Source of the DNA: Lineus longissimus
Lineage: Eukaryota; Nemertea; Pilidiophora; Heteronemertea; Lineidae
Length of the DNA stretch: 64,000 nucleotides
Reading direction: 5' to 3'
Assembly (NCBI RefSeq): GCF_910592395.1
Contig: NC_088319.1
Location: 620,001-684,000, forward strand
The position numbers were made by a program, and so were the translations under genes. Position 1 is the stretch's first letter. Every line of letters starts with the position of its first letter. This document shows positions 46,987 to 58,771 of this stretch, piece by piece. The notes under the pieces were generated by a model. That model saw only the letters and a program-made list of their open reading frames with translations. It ran no database searches and had not been told where the DNA came from.

Positions 46987-48725
46987 TTTATCATGTTTAT
47001 ATAATCGCAGTCGAAGGAATAGAGTTCTCAACCACACCAACAGGATCTCCGTATTTTTACACACGGCGCTTAAATTTGCTTATCTCAGATTGTGTTTATT
47101 CATCTTTTGTCTAATGGACACAAGTCATGCAAACTGCAGCCTTGTATGTCCTGGAAAGCAAATACCTCGATGCCTTTGCTAACGGTCAATGTCCATTACT
47201 CTATTGATTCACAGACTGTAAAACTACTGATATGATACATATTTTTCATCTCAGGCAAATACCAGGAGCCATTATCATAAAAAGTTATTTGGATGTCACG
47301 ATGTTTGCAAGACAACAGTTTTTCGTTATTCTCCGTTGTTTCTAACTGCAAAGCCATAAATGTAACGTGTCCATAACATGCGTCCCATTTCGAAAACAAA
47401 CGGGCGGTCACTCGCTTAATTGAAAGCATTTTGTTTGAGATTCAATAGTTAGTGCTATGAACTATACTCACTCGAAAGGACACTTCAGAAATGGTACGTT
47501 TTACACAAGATGCATGTCCTGGTGCAGTATGCAAACAGCCAGTCATACGCTGAAGAGCTCCTTGTCAATACTTTGGAATGATGGATGACACTTTGGGAAT
47601 AGGTAAAGCAAGCATTAAGCTTCTTTTCGTTTGTGTCGACATATTGCTTTATATGTTCCAGTAACAAATCTGTTTCGGCAAGAGGAACTTAGCCAGAAGC
47701 GTACGTTATCAGCATTTGGCACACACTATCGACTTGAAAAAAATAACAAACAAAGGACACAGGATGAGAATAAAGCCCTGAACAATAGCACTGAGAAACC
47801 AACCAAGAAAGAAAACGTCAGAACTGCAGGAAATGCCGAAGCCATCGTTGGTAAAATAATACACGAGTAACAATAGGGCAGAGAAATGCCCCAAAGTTAT
47901 GTCTGCATCGAGAGGGTGAACTGGTGGAATGAATAGAAGTTAGAGACTGAGAGACTCTTCTCCTCAAGCAGTAAATAAATGTCGAAGCAAAGTTCGAGAT
48001 TTCCTTTGAAAAAGTGTTCGTGGGACAAAGGATAAGATCAGGCACTGATATCTCTGAGGTATCGAAGTACCTTTTTCCATTACCATTGTAGCGGGCCTTT
48101 CTCCCAGTGGGGAATTTTAGACTACGACACCGATAGATTGTTTTGCAATTTGCTTTGGGGCGTATCAACAAATTTTGTTTCTGTACGATGTCCACTTGTT
48201 TGGACTGTACTCGCTGAAATGTCAAGCACGAGGTGGGTGTTTGCATCCAAATAGGTACCGCCTTGAAAACAACAAGAACATAAGATGGGGAAACCTAGAA
48301 CAAGACGGTGTATGTATCAAGACACATGAGAAACAATGGGCGATAGATGAAAGAACAGGAAAGCCCCAAACCATATAATATGATCATGCAACACTGTGCC
48401 ACGAAAGACAAGTGCAGAATGCCCGCAACCAGATACAACAATGAAGTAACAATAGGTTCTGCATGTAAAAAGCCCGAACCGCAGTAAAGAAAAGACAATG
48501 AGAGGTAACAATGGGTTAAAATGGCTCCAATCAATTGGGGTATTCTCTGAATTTGTTAAGATTTGATCAGGTAGGCCTGAAGGAAATGGAAAGATGAATT
48601 CCTAAAATCGACAAGAAGGTATTAAAGGAGTATAAAATACCGAAAATATATCGTCTTATCTATTTTTATCGGGTCGCGAATAGACTTTTCTAAGCTGTTT
48701 GCCACAAAAACATTATTTTCATTCC
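46987..48725. other. Spacer, nothing recognised
   Basis: Several overlapping open frames occur on both strands (up to 142 codons), none with family features or splice context. Confidence 0.35.
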
Positions 48726-48870
48726 TTAGATCTGGCCAAAGGTGCTTGGACCTCTTGTCACTAAACTGTAATAGTGTGATCACAAATAGTAATGTTACAC
48801 AGCCCTGGGCAGCTGGTGTCATAGTTGACCAGCTTAGTTGACTCCGTGAAAGAGCATCGGTTTGGCCAAC
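48726..48870 (-). mobile_element. Family A MITE-like element, copy 11 (truncated)
   Basis: Left half only: agatctggccaaaggtgctt, tgtgatcacaaatagtaatg, gctggtgtcatagttgacca, then the sequence leaves the family. Confidence 0.7.
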
Positions 48871-50225
48871 ACTGTTTGTTTTACCAAATAAACTTTTTCG
48901 ATTTGACATGGTTGCCTCTTATGCGACGTCCGACCTTAATATTGCACCTGAGAAAAACGGGTTCGATTATTCTTGACCCTCTTCTCCACCTTTCTCCACC
49001 TTTCTCTTCGTTCTCTCCCCTGTATCAAGAGTAATGGGGGGCACTGGAGTCTGGTCTCCCTTAGTGTCTCACTGAAGAAGACGTGCTTCCTGCAGCCTTC
49101 CGCCTTCAATACTATTAACAAGATGATATTCTATACCAGCATTGTAATCTTCATCCCGACATATCCTGTTATTAGAGTTTTAATACGTCATGTATATAAT
49201 GTGGGCTTAATAACCATTGTTGGAAGAGCCTTAGCACATTCTAATTTGATCTTACAGCAGTACTGTTATCATGAATGCGACATTGTCCGTGTCTTGAGAT
49301 ATCGTTAAGAAGCTGATCGCCACACAAGATTCTCCATTCATCATGTTCACAGAGTCGTTGGACCTCAATTTCCCCGGATAATAGAGAGATTCAGATGTGC
49401 TCCGAGAACAAGAACGAAAGCAAGGTGAGGTCGTCGTCATCCTCGGAATTCAGAAAAACCCTTTTTTTGACGAAACGCGATGCTTTGAATAGAGCGAACA
49501 GTCGATTCGCTTTTATTCGACCAGTCAAACAGTCTCAAACAAAGGCTGGTATATTTGAAAGGGATGTGGCTCGGTATAAATATGACAAAATTACCTAAAA
49601 TATCGAAAGAGACACAAACGATACCTGTGATTCTGATCTTGTTGTGTCTTATTCAAAAGAAGAATATTTAGATCTCAACCCACCCGGCCCCCTCATAACC
49701 TTTGTCGCCTTATAGTTCTCTCATATTACTTGACCTTTATAATTGACTTACTTTAAAGTTTTGTATAGATGCATGACTTATAAATATAAACAAAAACGAC
49801 CTTTCCCCACAGTTTCAAATCGAGAATCTGAAGTCCTTTTCAGTTAAAACATATAGACTTAAAATGTCACTAAAGGATATTGCTACCAATTGCGGATTCG
49901 CCTGTCTTCCAATACGTCTTAAAAGTCGTGTTTAAGGCATAACACGATTACAAAGTACAACTTAGGTAAGACTATGAAACTCCAGAACATCTTTGATAAC
50001 ACGAAACTATAATGCGAAGTTAAAAAATTTAAATGAAAAAATTCCTGAAAACAAGAATGAAACAAGAATGCTTTATAACCTCGATAACTACATTGTAGTT
50101 CATCTTTCAGATAGATGGATCGTTGCAATGTTTTGAAATTATCCTTTTTTCGTTGGGAATTATTTGTTTTTGTAGTTAAAACCCCCAGAATCTTTTTTAT
50201 AAAAACAAGATTCTAAAAAAAGAAT
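48871..50225. other. Spacer, nothing recognised
   Basis: AT-rich, without exons or identified repeats. Confidence 0.35.
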
Positions 50226-50428
50226 AGCAAGGTTGAATTCTTCAGATCAAATGTAAACTATACAGGGCTGTTTGGAGGCAATGGTAAGATGTTAAAAGAT
50301 ATTTTCAATTGTTGTAACCTCACACATAGCAAGGTTAAATTTTTTAATATAAAATGTAAACCATACATGGCTGTTTGAAAGCAATGATAAGATGTTAAAA
50401 GATCTTTTCAATTGTAAACTCACACCTG
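50226..50428. repeat. 102-bp tandem duplication
   Basis: Two diverged units start with agcaaggtt at 50226 and 50328. Both carry aaatgtaaac, ggctgttt, aagatgttaaaagat and ttttcaattg, and end in ctcacac. Confidence 0.8.
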
Positions 50429-50737
50429 CTGTTCACGAGAGCTTATTTCATCCACTTACATCGATCTGGGGCAGCTACACTTATTACTAAGACATCGACA
50501 CAAAAGCTAAGCTGAATAACTGTGTGCCGGAACATGTCGACGTGACCATTGGACAGTTTGGCATCGCGAACCCATTGTCTATGAAAATTGCATGCTATGA
50601 ATGGGGTCGAACAGTCGAACAGTTTGGCATTTTGCATGATTAGCTCTCTGATAGTAAAGGCGTCTTTGCTGCAGCTGCTAATGCCTTACATATAGAAATC
50701 AGAGTAGGGGTTTTCGGAAAATTGCGTTTGATAAAAA

Positions 50738-50850
50738 AAATTGCCCTTTGATAAAAAAAGGAACAATGGAAATTTAGGCCTAGGTGTGAGCGGGTTTTGT
50801 TTAAAGACAAAATACCATGCTTAGGGCTAGCCCTGAATTCTTTTATCTGC
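50738..50850 (-). mobile_element. Family B dispersed repeat, copy 11
   Basis: On the reverse strand: aattcagggctagccctaag, tgtctttaaacaaaacccgc and ctaaatttccattgttcc. The 3' hairpin is missing. Confidence 0.6.
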
Positions 50851-51967
50851 CAAGGGCTCAAATATTGTTGTGAAAGGGTTTAAAAAATTAATTCTGCTAT
50901 TGAAAATGACATCGCTTGTGAGGTTTAGCATATTACTAAGTTCTTAGTCGTGGACAACACGATGTTATCCGGCAGTGTTCTCGTGGGTGTACCGATCACA
51001 GTGCATTATAGCTCGGTGCATCCGATACTCTTCGGTTTTCAAAGCAAATCAACGTACAGGGAATGTTTCTGTTAAGGGGATGAGTGATGCCCTATTGGAT
51101 TGAGTAAAGGTGGCTAACCTGAGTCGTTTGCCTAAGGAAGCATATGCCTATATGACAAAGACCTGGCGGCAGAAGGCTCTCTCATTATGGAAGTGGTTTG
51201 TAGTGGCTATCTCCTCTTATTGACATTCTTGGGGTTGGGGCCGTTTCGAAAATGCAAAGATTCCGTTCCAACCCAAACTCTGGCATCGACTTAGTTTTGC
51301 CACTGCCATTATTGGTAATAATTTGAACATACATGTACTTCAGTATTTCACCAATGGTCTAAAATGGGGAACATAGAACCGACACGTATAGCTGACCCCC
51401 GATAATCGACTATCACACATGTTCACGAAAAATGACACTGCAAAACACAAGCCAAAATTGGCTGGAGTTTTTTTCTTAAGTATTTTGATCTAAGTCCCGA
51501 TTTGTCTACTTCTGGCAAAGTAAGTATTTTGAGACACTTTTGACTTGGAAATTTCATATAAAATACGACAATCACATGCAAAATCATCCAAAATCGGTTG
51601 AGAGGGCCATTTTTCGTGAAATGTGCTGAACCCCATGCCAGTTGCACCCAACTCTTCCATAAATGACTTAGTTAACCAGCTGACTGGTCAAAATGGAGAA
51701 TGGTAAGAGATAAGTTGATCCGATTAGTTAATGTACTTCATTGCAGGCTATTCGTGGCTCGGAAAAGAAAAATCGAATACGTCTCGTAATTTGTAGCCAA
51801 TGGCTAAAAGGTGCATGAACGAGTATGCCTTATCCCGGCGGCAAGGGGAAAAGGTGACCTGCACTTTGATGATGAAAAGTGCTTTTATTCAGTAAATGTA
51901 TGCATGCTATGACCAGTCTTGACCTTTTACCTGTCAAAAAACATAATGGTTATTTTTCCTTCTTCAT

Positions 51968-52156
51968 CGCAGTTAAAAGAATTCAGGCCTAGCCCAATAC
52001 ACGGTCTATTGTCTATCAACAAGGCCCTCTTGCACCTCGTCCTATTCGCATTGTTCTCCTTTGTCTAATCGAAGGGGTCATCGTAGCAAAATCAGGACAA
52101 ATTTTGACAACACGGACCCCACAAAAAAGCTTTCAATGTGGTCGATAGGCCGGGGA
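51968..52156 (+). mobile_element. Family B dispersed repeat, copy 12 (longest)
   Basis: The most complete copy: cgcagttaaaagaattcagg, cctagcccaatacacggtct, aggccctcttgcacctcg, gaaggggtcatcgtagc and cggaccccacaaaaaagctt. It ends gtggtcgataggcc. Confidence 0.7.
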
Positions 52157-55100
52157 AAATAGACGCAATTACCTTAACTGGTTAGTTCTAAATGCTTGAA
52201 GTTGGCTTGTTCTAGATAGAATATACATAGCCCTCAAACAAAATGTACAGAGTCTTTCATTTGATGAGTTCAACGAAAACGGACTTGATGAAAAAAAACA
52301 CCTGTCGAGCCTAACAGATAAGTGTGTAAAAAAGCACTACAGGAATTGGACTTAAGACATTGATTTGAAAGTGTCGCACATTTTTGTGACAGGTGTCTGC
52401 GAACTGTCTGGGAAACTCCAAAAAGTAAAAGTACAACCTTGATACCCGTGAGTGAATAAAGTATATTTGCTTCAGTATGGCTTGATATGTGATAGATCTT
52501 GTGTCTCTACATTTTCAACCTTTGAGATTAACGAATACAAAGCCTTATCAACGATTTTTTTTTCACAAAGAGTAGTTGAAAATACGTACAGCATATGTCG
52601 AAATAAAAGTGACTACTTCAATTCTTATATAACATGGCTTTATATTGTACGACTATTGACAGACTTATTAGATACAGCGTTTTTCGCAAGTTTTTTTTAC
52701 GAATATCACAATTATTACGATTATTCTTTGCGGGAATTCATATTTATAGGGATTCGTCCCAATCCAAAACCTGCAACCTAATCAAGAAGATAGTTCACCA
52801 AGGTTGCTTTAAGAGCCTTTGACATGTTATCAAACTGTCTTTCTTCTCATGCACCCACCTCTTGATAAAAAGTAACACCAAGCTTTGTAAATAAATCAAA
52901 GTAACTTTTGTTTTTCACCTCATTACTACTCCGCGCCCAGGTGAGTGAATGTCTGATATCGTCAAAGAGTGACGTCTTGAAGAAAAGCTAAATATACATA
53001 AGTCAGCGGCTTAATTGATATCATTCTGGTCCAAGGGTTGGCTGGCCCCTGAAGAAGATTTGTATGGAAGGCCCAAAGCATACAAAATGATGTCGCAACA
53101 TTGTAGCAGTGCCACGTTTTCTTTGGCTGACTGATTGTTTTCTTATGGTATCCTCTATTTATTTATGCGGCCATGGGAGAAGTGGTAAGAGGAAAAGACG
53201 ATCATATTTGTTGCATGTTAAGTTAATTCTGAAGTTTTCAAGTTGAATGACATTTTGATAAAATGTTTCGTTTCAGAAAGTATTTTTGCAATGAAAAGTA
53301 GAAGTGATGTTAAAGTCATGTTGAATGTACTGGCTCAATTGAAACTGACCACAATGATAAGAACAATGGCCTAGTTACACTAAGAACAGTTCCTTGCGTT
53401 GTTTACCCCCGCGGCCAAAAGCACTTGCCCCAAACGGTCATTGCGTTAGTACTAGAACATTACCCGCTAGCGAAGTTGTTAGGAGCCAAGTAGGCCAAAA
53501 ATATCATGAAGAAACATTAAGAAACACCAACCTAACCAGTAGGGATTCTTTCATTAGCACCCGCTGGAAACAATTGCAATTTGCCGTGCCGGCGACTAAA
53601 AAGAGAAAATGACCCCAATGCAATCAGGCCTTAGAATCTGATTCATTAAACTAGATCCGGTGGTTTCTCCACAGTTGAGACCGTTTCACTTTATGATTTC
53701 TAACATTGTTGCGAAAACTTCCTTCACACAAAAATATTTTAATGATTGCCCAAAAAGCAGCAGTCGTTTCAAAGTGCTAGCAAATCATAAAGAAGGAAAA
53801 CCCGTTCCGTGGAAATTAAGGGCGTTTTTTCTACGTACATGTAACGTAACAGAAATACGACACGTTCCCTATGGTGTATGAAGATTTCATTGAATAGGTA
53901 ACATTAGAATACCTCATGTTTTCTTTGAAGCTGATCCTTGTATCTTGGGTAGGGTTATGAAAAGATTTTCAAAAATATTATCGGGGCGTTCTTGAGATTA
54001 ATGTGGTCTTTTGTGGGGGACTTGTCTTTTATGCCAAGGCTGTAATTAGAAACAAGGCGAAGGTAGAGGTTTTGGTGATATCTTTGTGTAAGTGCAGATA
54101 TAATGTTTAAAAGTAATCAGGGATTAGTCAAGCCGGAAAATGTTGTTTTTTGCTTTGTAAAATGTTTTAAGGGATTTTTCTTTCAAGCCAACACAGTAAC
54201 ATATATATATATATGACGAGGCGCCGGGAGCTGTTTTGGTCGAGAAGTAACATTTGGTGTATGATGTGTTTAAGAAACTAGTCTAATAATACCTCGCTGT
54301 CGAGTATCTCATATCTGTAATCGTAGCCGAAAGGATTGAGCTCAAGTCAACGCTCAAACTGGAGGCGCTTTGAAAAGAATGGTTATTGTTACATATTGCA
54401 ATCGAGGCATGTTAGAGTCAAAGGTAAATGAACAGTGAAGATGCCTGAGAAGACCGCGTAATCATGGTAATGGGACAAGGAACATGTTAAAATTATTTTG
54501 AAGCAAAAACCGAGCACTGTTCATGTGATTTCGGGTAAAAGGATTGCACTTGTACTAAAACATTTTATTAAGCGTATATTACATGGAAAATTAACTTATA
54601 CCACTGATCATGATGACAAAGACGAGAACTGATGCTCACAAGGTTGTTCAGTTACTCATTTGCTCTTTCGTGGCATTTAACGAGATCAATTTATCAACTT
54701 CTCACCACATATGCCATTCAACCAGCACGTGTGCTACACTGTTGCTCAGTTTTATGCTTTCAACCTTTATAAAGCATCCCAATGCATCCATATCACAAGA
54801 AAAATGAATTTATTTCGGTATTTTGCCTATTCATCGATGCCCACACAATCCCATTTAAATGATCACTTTTACGTGGAAACGGCTACAAAAAGCTGGTATT
54901 TTCTTCACATAACGTGATATTCCACTTTAAGTCAGTGATAACGGTGTCTGTTCGTGCGTAGCGCAGTTTAGTGCTGCATATTGCTTTTAGCAGGTGTCTG
55001 CTAGTTTTATCCCAGTGAAAAATAATCTGAAGAAATTGTTACGGTAACTCAGCGGTGTTTTGTGCTTTATCTTTGCTGGATTGAGGAAACCTCTAACAAT

Positions 55101-55190
55101 GTCGGTGAGGTGACTTAAGTTGTTTTCTGGTCTAAGTCTTTGGCACAGTCCAGCTGAAATTCTAGGATTCTTAGTCGAGAAAGTACCATC
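52157..55190. other. Spacer, nothing recognised apart from a TA dinucleotide run
   Basis: A short (AT)n run lies at about 54199-54214. No coding or repeat feature is recognised. Confidence 0.35.
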
Positions 55191-55459
55191 GTGTTTTTTC
55201 ATATCGTTCCCGCCAAAGGTACTTAGTTGAACTCAAAAATGTGACCAGATCACATCCAAAAGACAGTGGTGTTGCACAACACTAGATTATTTTTAGGGTT
55301 GGGCTTATCAGTGCTTATCACTGTGTCAAGTAAAGCTGGTCAACTATGACACCGGCTGCCTTGGGCTGTGTAACATTTCTATGTGTGATCACACTATTAA
55401 AGTTTAGTGAAAAGAGGTCAGCCAAGTACCTTTGAGCAGAGATCTATGTGAAAAACACT
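55191..55459 (+). mobile_element. Family A MITE-like element, copy 12 (both ends present)
   Basis: Runs from gtgttttttcatatcgttcc to tgtgaaaaacact, with gccaaaggtac and gtacctttgagcag as inverted inner arms, and gttgcacaacactagattat and gtcaactatgacaccggctg inside. Confidence 0.85.
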
Positions 55460-55633
55460 TTAGAGTCTGCGTACATGTATGCATTCGTGACAAGACTCTT
55501 CAAAAAGAATCTTTTAGCTTCAGATCCTAACTAAGATTCAAGAATCTTACAAGACTCTTGTAAAAGATCTGAACTAAGAATCTTACGAAAATACTATCTA
55601 GATTTTCGACCAGGGAGGTTTAGCTTAGTTAAA

Positions 55634-55753
55634 TTATTGGTCGCAGTCGTCACCTTGGCTCACGCAGTCGCCGTCCTCCTTCCCTGCGCAACAGACCAGC
55701 GACTTCGTCAGGTGCATACACAAATCCAAGGTTTTGAAGCAGGACACGTCAAA
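55634..55753 (-). other. Cysteine-patterned open frame, uncertain
   Basis: On the reverse strand 39 codons end in TAA and contain six cysteines spaced C6C8CC7C6C (start VSCFKTLDLC, end GDCVSQGDDCDQ). The segment is visibly G+C richer than its flanks. There is no AG acceptor between the upstream in-frame stop and the first Cys. An exon could begin only after ctgacgaag, leaving the four-Cys end (SLVCCAGKED onward) in phase 0. It lies inside the proposed intron of the reverse-strand neuropeptide gene. It may be chance, a micro-exon or a separate small secreted peptide. Confidence 0.25.
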
Positions 55754-56393
55754 TCACAGGCACTTTGCTATTCGCTCTCCCGTGATATCCTGAATAACTT
55801 ACATCTGCTCTGTAAGTGCCGCGATCGAGTGTTTAAATATGAAGACATCAGTGACTCTCAGCGTTGACATCAAGCTGAGTCAGTTTGCGAAGAATCGTTA
55901 AGTTTGTTTACTGATGCGCATTTCGGTTGGCTTCATGCCCTAACCTACCCATGGAAGCACTCTGAAGTACAAGTCCACTCGATATCAAGGAAAACAATGT
56001 AGCCGTGTTCAATTCTTGTGGTTCTAACTACTTTTGTGTCAACTTAAATTTCACTCATTTGCTCAACACATGCCAGGTCGGTGCACAGGCTGTGAAATGG
56101 CCTGTTGTAAAGTCGAAGTGAGCGCGACTGGCCCACAGAGCGCCAAACCAAAGGGCCATTCAGTGTGCAAGCTTTATTACTTTTTATAACGTTTTTCTGC
56201 CAGAGCACCACTTTACGCCACGCATGTCGCTCGAGTGCCAGCTATGCCAGTAGAGATGTAGAAAGGTCGCTTGTAATCGTATTTTCACGAAAGTTGATGC
56301 AATCACCTCCATCCATTTGGTCATTAAATAACACTACGGGCATAACCTAACTTGATAGGCGGCCCTGGTCAATCAACTAAAAGGATATATGTA

Positions 56394-56593
56394 CAGTAAA
56401 ACCTCTCTAATAAGGACACCCTCGGGACTGACAAGTGCTCAGTGTCCTTATTAGAGAGGTATCTTGATTAGAGAGGTCAAATTGTAAAGGAACCAATTTG
56501 GAACCAAAAGGAAACAACTTGTGACCAAAACTTGTGTCCTTAACAGAGAGGGTGTCCTTAATAGAGAGATGCTCGCTAAGGGAGGTTCCATTG
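56394..56593 (+). mobile_element. Pogo-like MITE with TA target duplication
   Basis: The ends cagtaaaacctctctaataa and (inverse of right end) caatggaacctcccttagcg are inverted repeats, flanked by TA at 56392-56393 and 56594-56595. The interior repeats gtccttattagagaggt and gtccttaatagagaga. At 200 bp it has no transposase. CA-start ends with TA duplication fit the Tc1/mariner-pogo group. Confidence 0.75.
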
Positions 56594-57430
56594 TACAACT
56601 TACAATAAAGAGAGATTCGCACGCCATTTCTGAAAAAAATTAATGCTGTATTTAAAAAAAACTTGAAATCGCCCCTACGAAAGTAGAAGTCACGGTTTGC
56701 CGGCTTTATGGTCACTTACACTTGGCAGTGTCAGCCAATAACTCACATCGACATTCATCAAGCGCCTCAGAAGGCCACGGGGATTCCCGTGAGCGAAGTG
56801 GAAACTGGCTTTAATGTCGAAAAATTTATAACCTTTGAACCATCCGATGCAATTTGGTCTAATGTCGTCCAGCAGCGCATAGTTTATTGGAAAGAGTAGG
56901 TTGTTATTTTATCAGGAGGTTTTCTCGAATGAGCGGAATAACCAGACAGCAATAATGGAGACTAAAGGTATCACTAAATGTATATGCACGTCTCGTTTCA
57001 GCCAAAAAAATGCAGTGAAGCCTTCCGAATCCCACACACCGTCGTCATATCCAATATTGAATTACAGCTATCAAGGGATATATGTATATTCGATTTAATT
57101 AAGTTAACGTAAGTTTTCTCATTGGTATTCCACCTACATCTTCAATGATATCTAAAATTCCAAATTTGACCTATGCAAGACGGGTCTAACGAAGACTTTC
57201 TCCAGGTTGTAGGCCATCAAAACCACTTGAAATGCTACTTCATAAGTTCCGCCTCATGCACAGGTCAGATCCGGAATTTAAAATAATATATTACTACGGA
57301 CACACAGATACTTTATCAATGTAAAAACGTTCGCCTGTTCATTCCAATCAAAATTGTCATAAAACGAATGTGAGTCACTCTCAAAATTGGATCGGAGTTT
57401 GAAATTCACTCAAAGGTGCTTTCTATCGAT

Positions 57431-58222
57431 CTTGAAGCTGACATGCATGCATAAAAACCCTAACAGCCGAGTTAGAAAACACTAACGCTCGTCCGCCATG
57501 TTTTGAACGACCGGTCAGCCATGTTTCAAAGGCCCTCAGATATGATAGACTACCAGCAGGCCGGAGTGGCGCTACCGAATTCACCAAAGGAACACTGGAT
57601 GTGGACCACAGATATGAGTATCAGTTCATAAGTGGCAATTGAGACCTCGCGCGACCATTCTTCGAAATCGAATGTCACCTCATGAGATAGTTCCTGAACA
57701 CTCGCATAGTTTTAATACTGACTAGCAAAGTGGGAAATTGTTTTGCATCTTAAAATCTCGAAAAATAGCTGCGAGCTCTTATAATCATCACAGGATGTCA
57801 TGTTCATCTTCTGATTATGTATCTTATGAATTCACTTTGCCAATATTGTAAAAGGGCAAACTTTAAAGGCCACTTTGAAACTGAAAATGAAAGACGCCAT
57901 TCTGTCAAGCTTGAACGTGAAAGACAAAACTGAAAAATACGTTTACTTTCAACAACGACTTCATGGCATAGTGGGTAAGACGGCAAGGATCAAGTGGCGA
58001 GGGTTCCGAGTTCGAATCCGCTCGAGAATTATTTTTTATTTTTTCTTTACACGAGAGCGTCTCTGTGACCTGTCTCGTCAATGAACTTGTTGTTTGTGCA
58101 GTCAAGTGAGACCAGTCGCTGCATGTTTATCATGTTTCAAGTGCAGTTGGTCGTTTGGTGGTCGGGCTTTTGTGTTTTCTAACTTGGCCGTTAGGGTTTT
58201 ATGCATGCATGTCAGCTTTAAG
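57431..58222. mobile_element. Foldback element with 52-bp terminal inverted repeats
   Basis: Left 57431-57482 (cttgaagctgacatgcatgc onward) and right 58171-58222 are inverted copies with only a few differences over about 52 bp. The 690-bp interior includes the tRNA-like repeat shared with 14591-14926, whose 3' end overlaps the right arm. No target duplication is seen and no transposase is present. Confidence 0.75.
57864..58186 (+). repeat. Repeat with tRNA-like module, copy 2
   Basis: Collinear with 14591-14926. This copy keeps better boxes: tggcatagtgggtaagacgg at 57964 and gggttccgagttcgaatccg near 58001, matching A and B boxes at tRNA spacing. The acceptor-stem ends do not pair, so a SINE or tRNA-derived module is more likely than a functional gene. 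Confidence 0.7.
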
Positions 58223-58680
58223 AGCAGCTCTCAGTTATAAAGTCGATAAAATCCTAAAGTATAATTTGATGTAAAACCTTATTATATTCAAGATGATTAA
58301 ACATAGTAGGATGGAAACACTTCGAAATCATGTAAAACAGCTTCTCTTTAAGACGTTCTATTTCATCATAGACGAAAAATATTTCTTCTCAGAAGTATCG
58401 ATGTCATTATTTTTTTCTGCACTTGTGTGCAAAAGGATTTCTAAACGAGTTGTAGTTTTTCGAAAAAATGAGAATTTGAAAAAGAAGCATCGATAATTTA
58501 TTGAGATATCAGATACGCCATACACTTTTTTATCGTCATTTACAAGCTGCCTGTGGAATATCTGGTTCCTTAAATATATGATGCATCGCGCTCAGAAGCA
58601 GATGGCACTACATTCATTCTCCAATATCTTGTGGCAAAAGGGCCAGCAGGAAAATTCAAACTTATAAGTCATTTTCCCCC

Positions 58681-58771
58681 TTACCTCACAGTAGAATTAA
58701 ATCAGGCCCGGCCCAATACACGGTCTGCTGTCTTCAAACAAAGCCGCTCGCACAAGTAGCTAGGCCTAGAT
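58681..58771 (+). mobile_element. Family B dispersed repeat, copy 13 (5' part)
   Basis: cagtagaattaaatcaggcc, cggcccaatacacggtctgc and aacaaagccgctcgcac are present. The 3' half is lost. Confidence 0.6.

Noticed and set aside
47818-48246. 142-codon reverse frame
   Set aside because: No recognisable domain, no splice context and base composition like the surrounding spacer.
55637-55867. 76-codon + strand frame with a hydrophobic start resembling a signal peptide
   Set aside because: The first codon is TTG, no upstream ATG or acceptor gives a plausible start, and the hydrophobic look comes from the complement of a Cys/Asp-rich reverse frame.
57961-58025. Functional tRNA gene
   Set aside because: A and B boxes are present but the acceptor-stem halves do not pair, and the same module recurs within a longer dispersed repeat.
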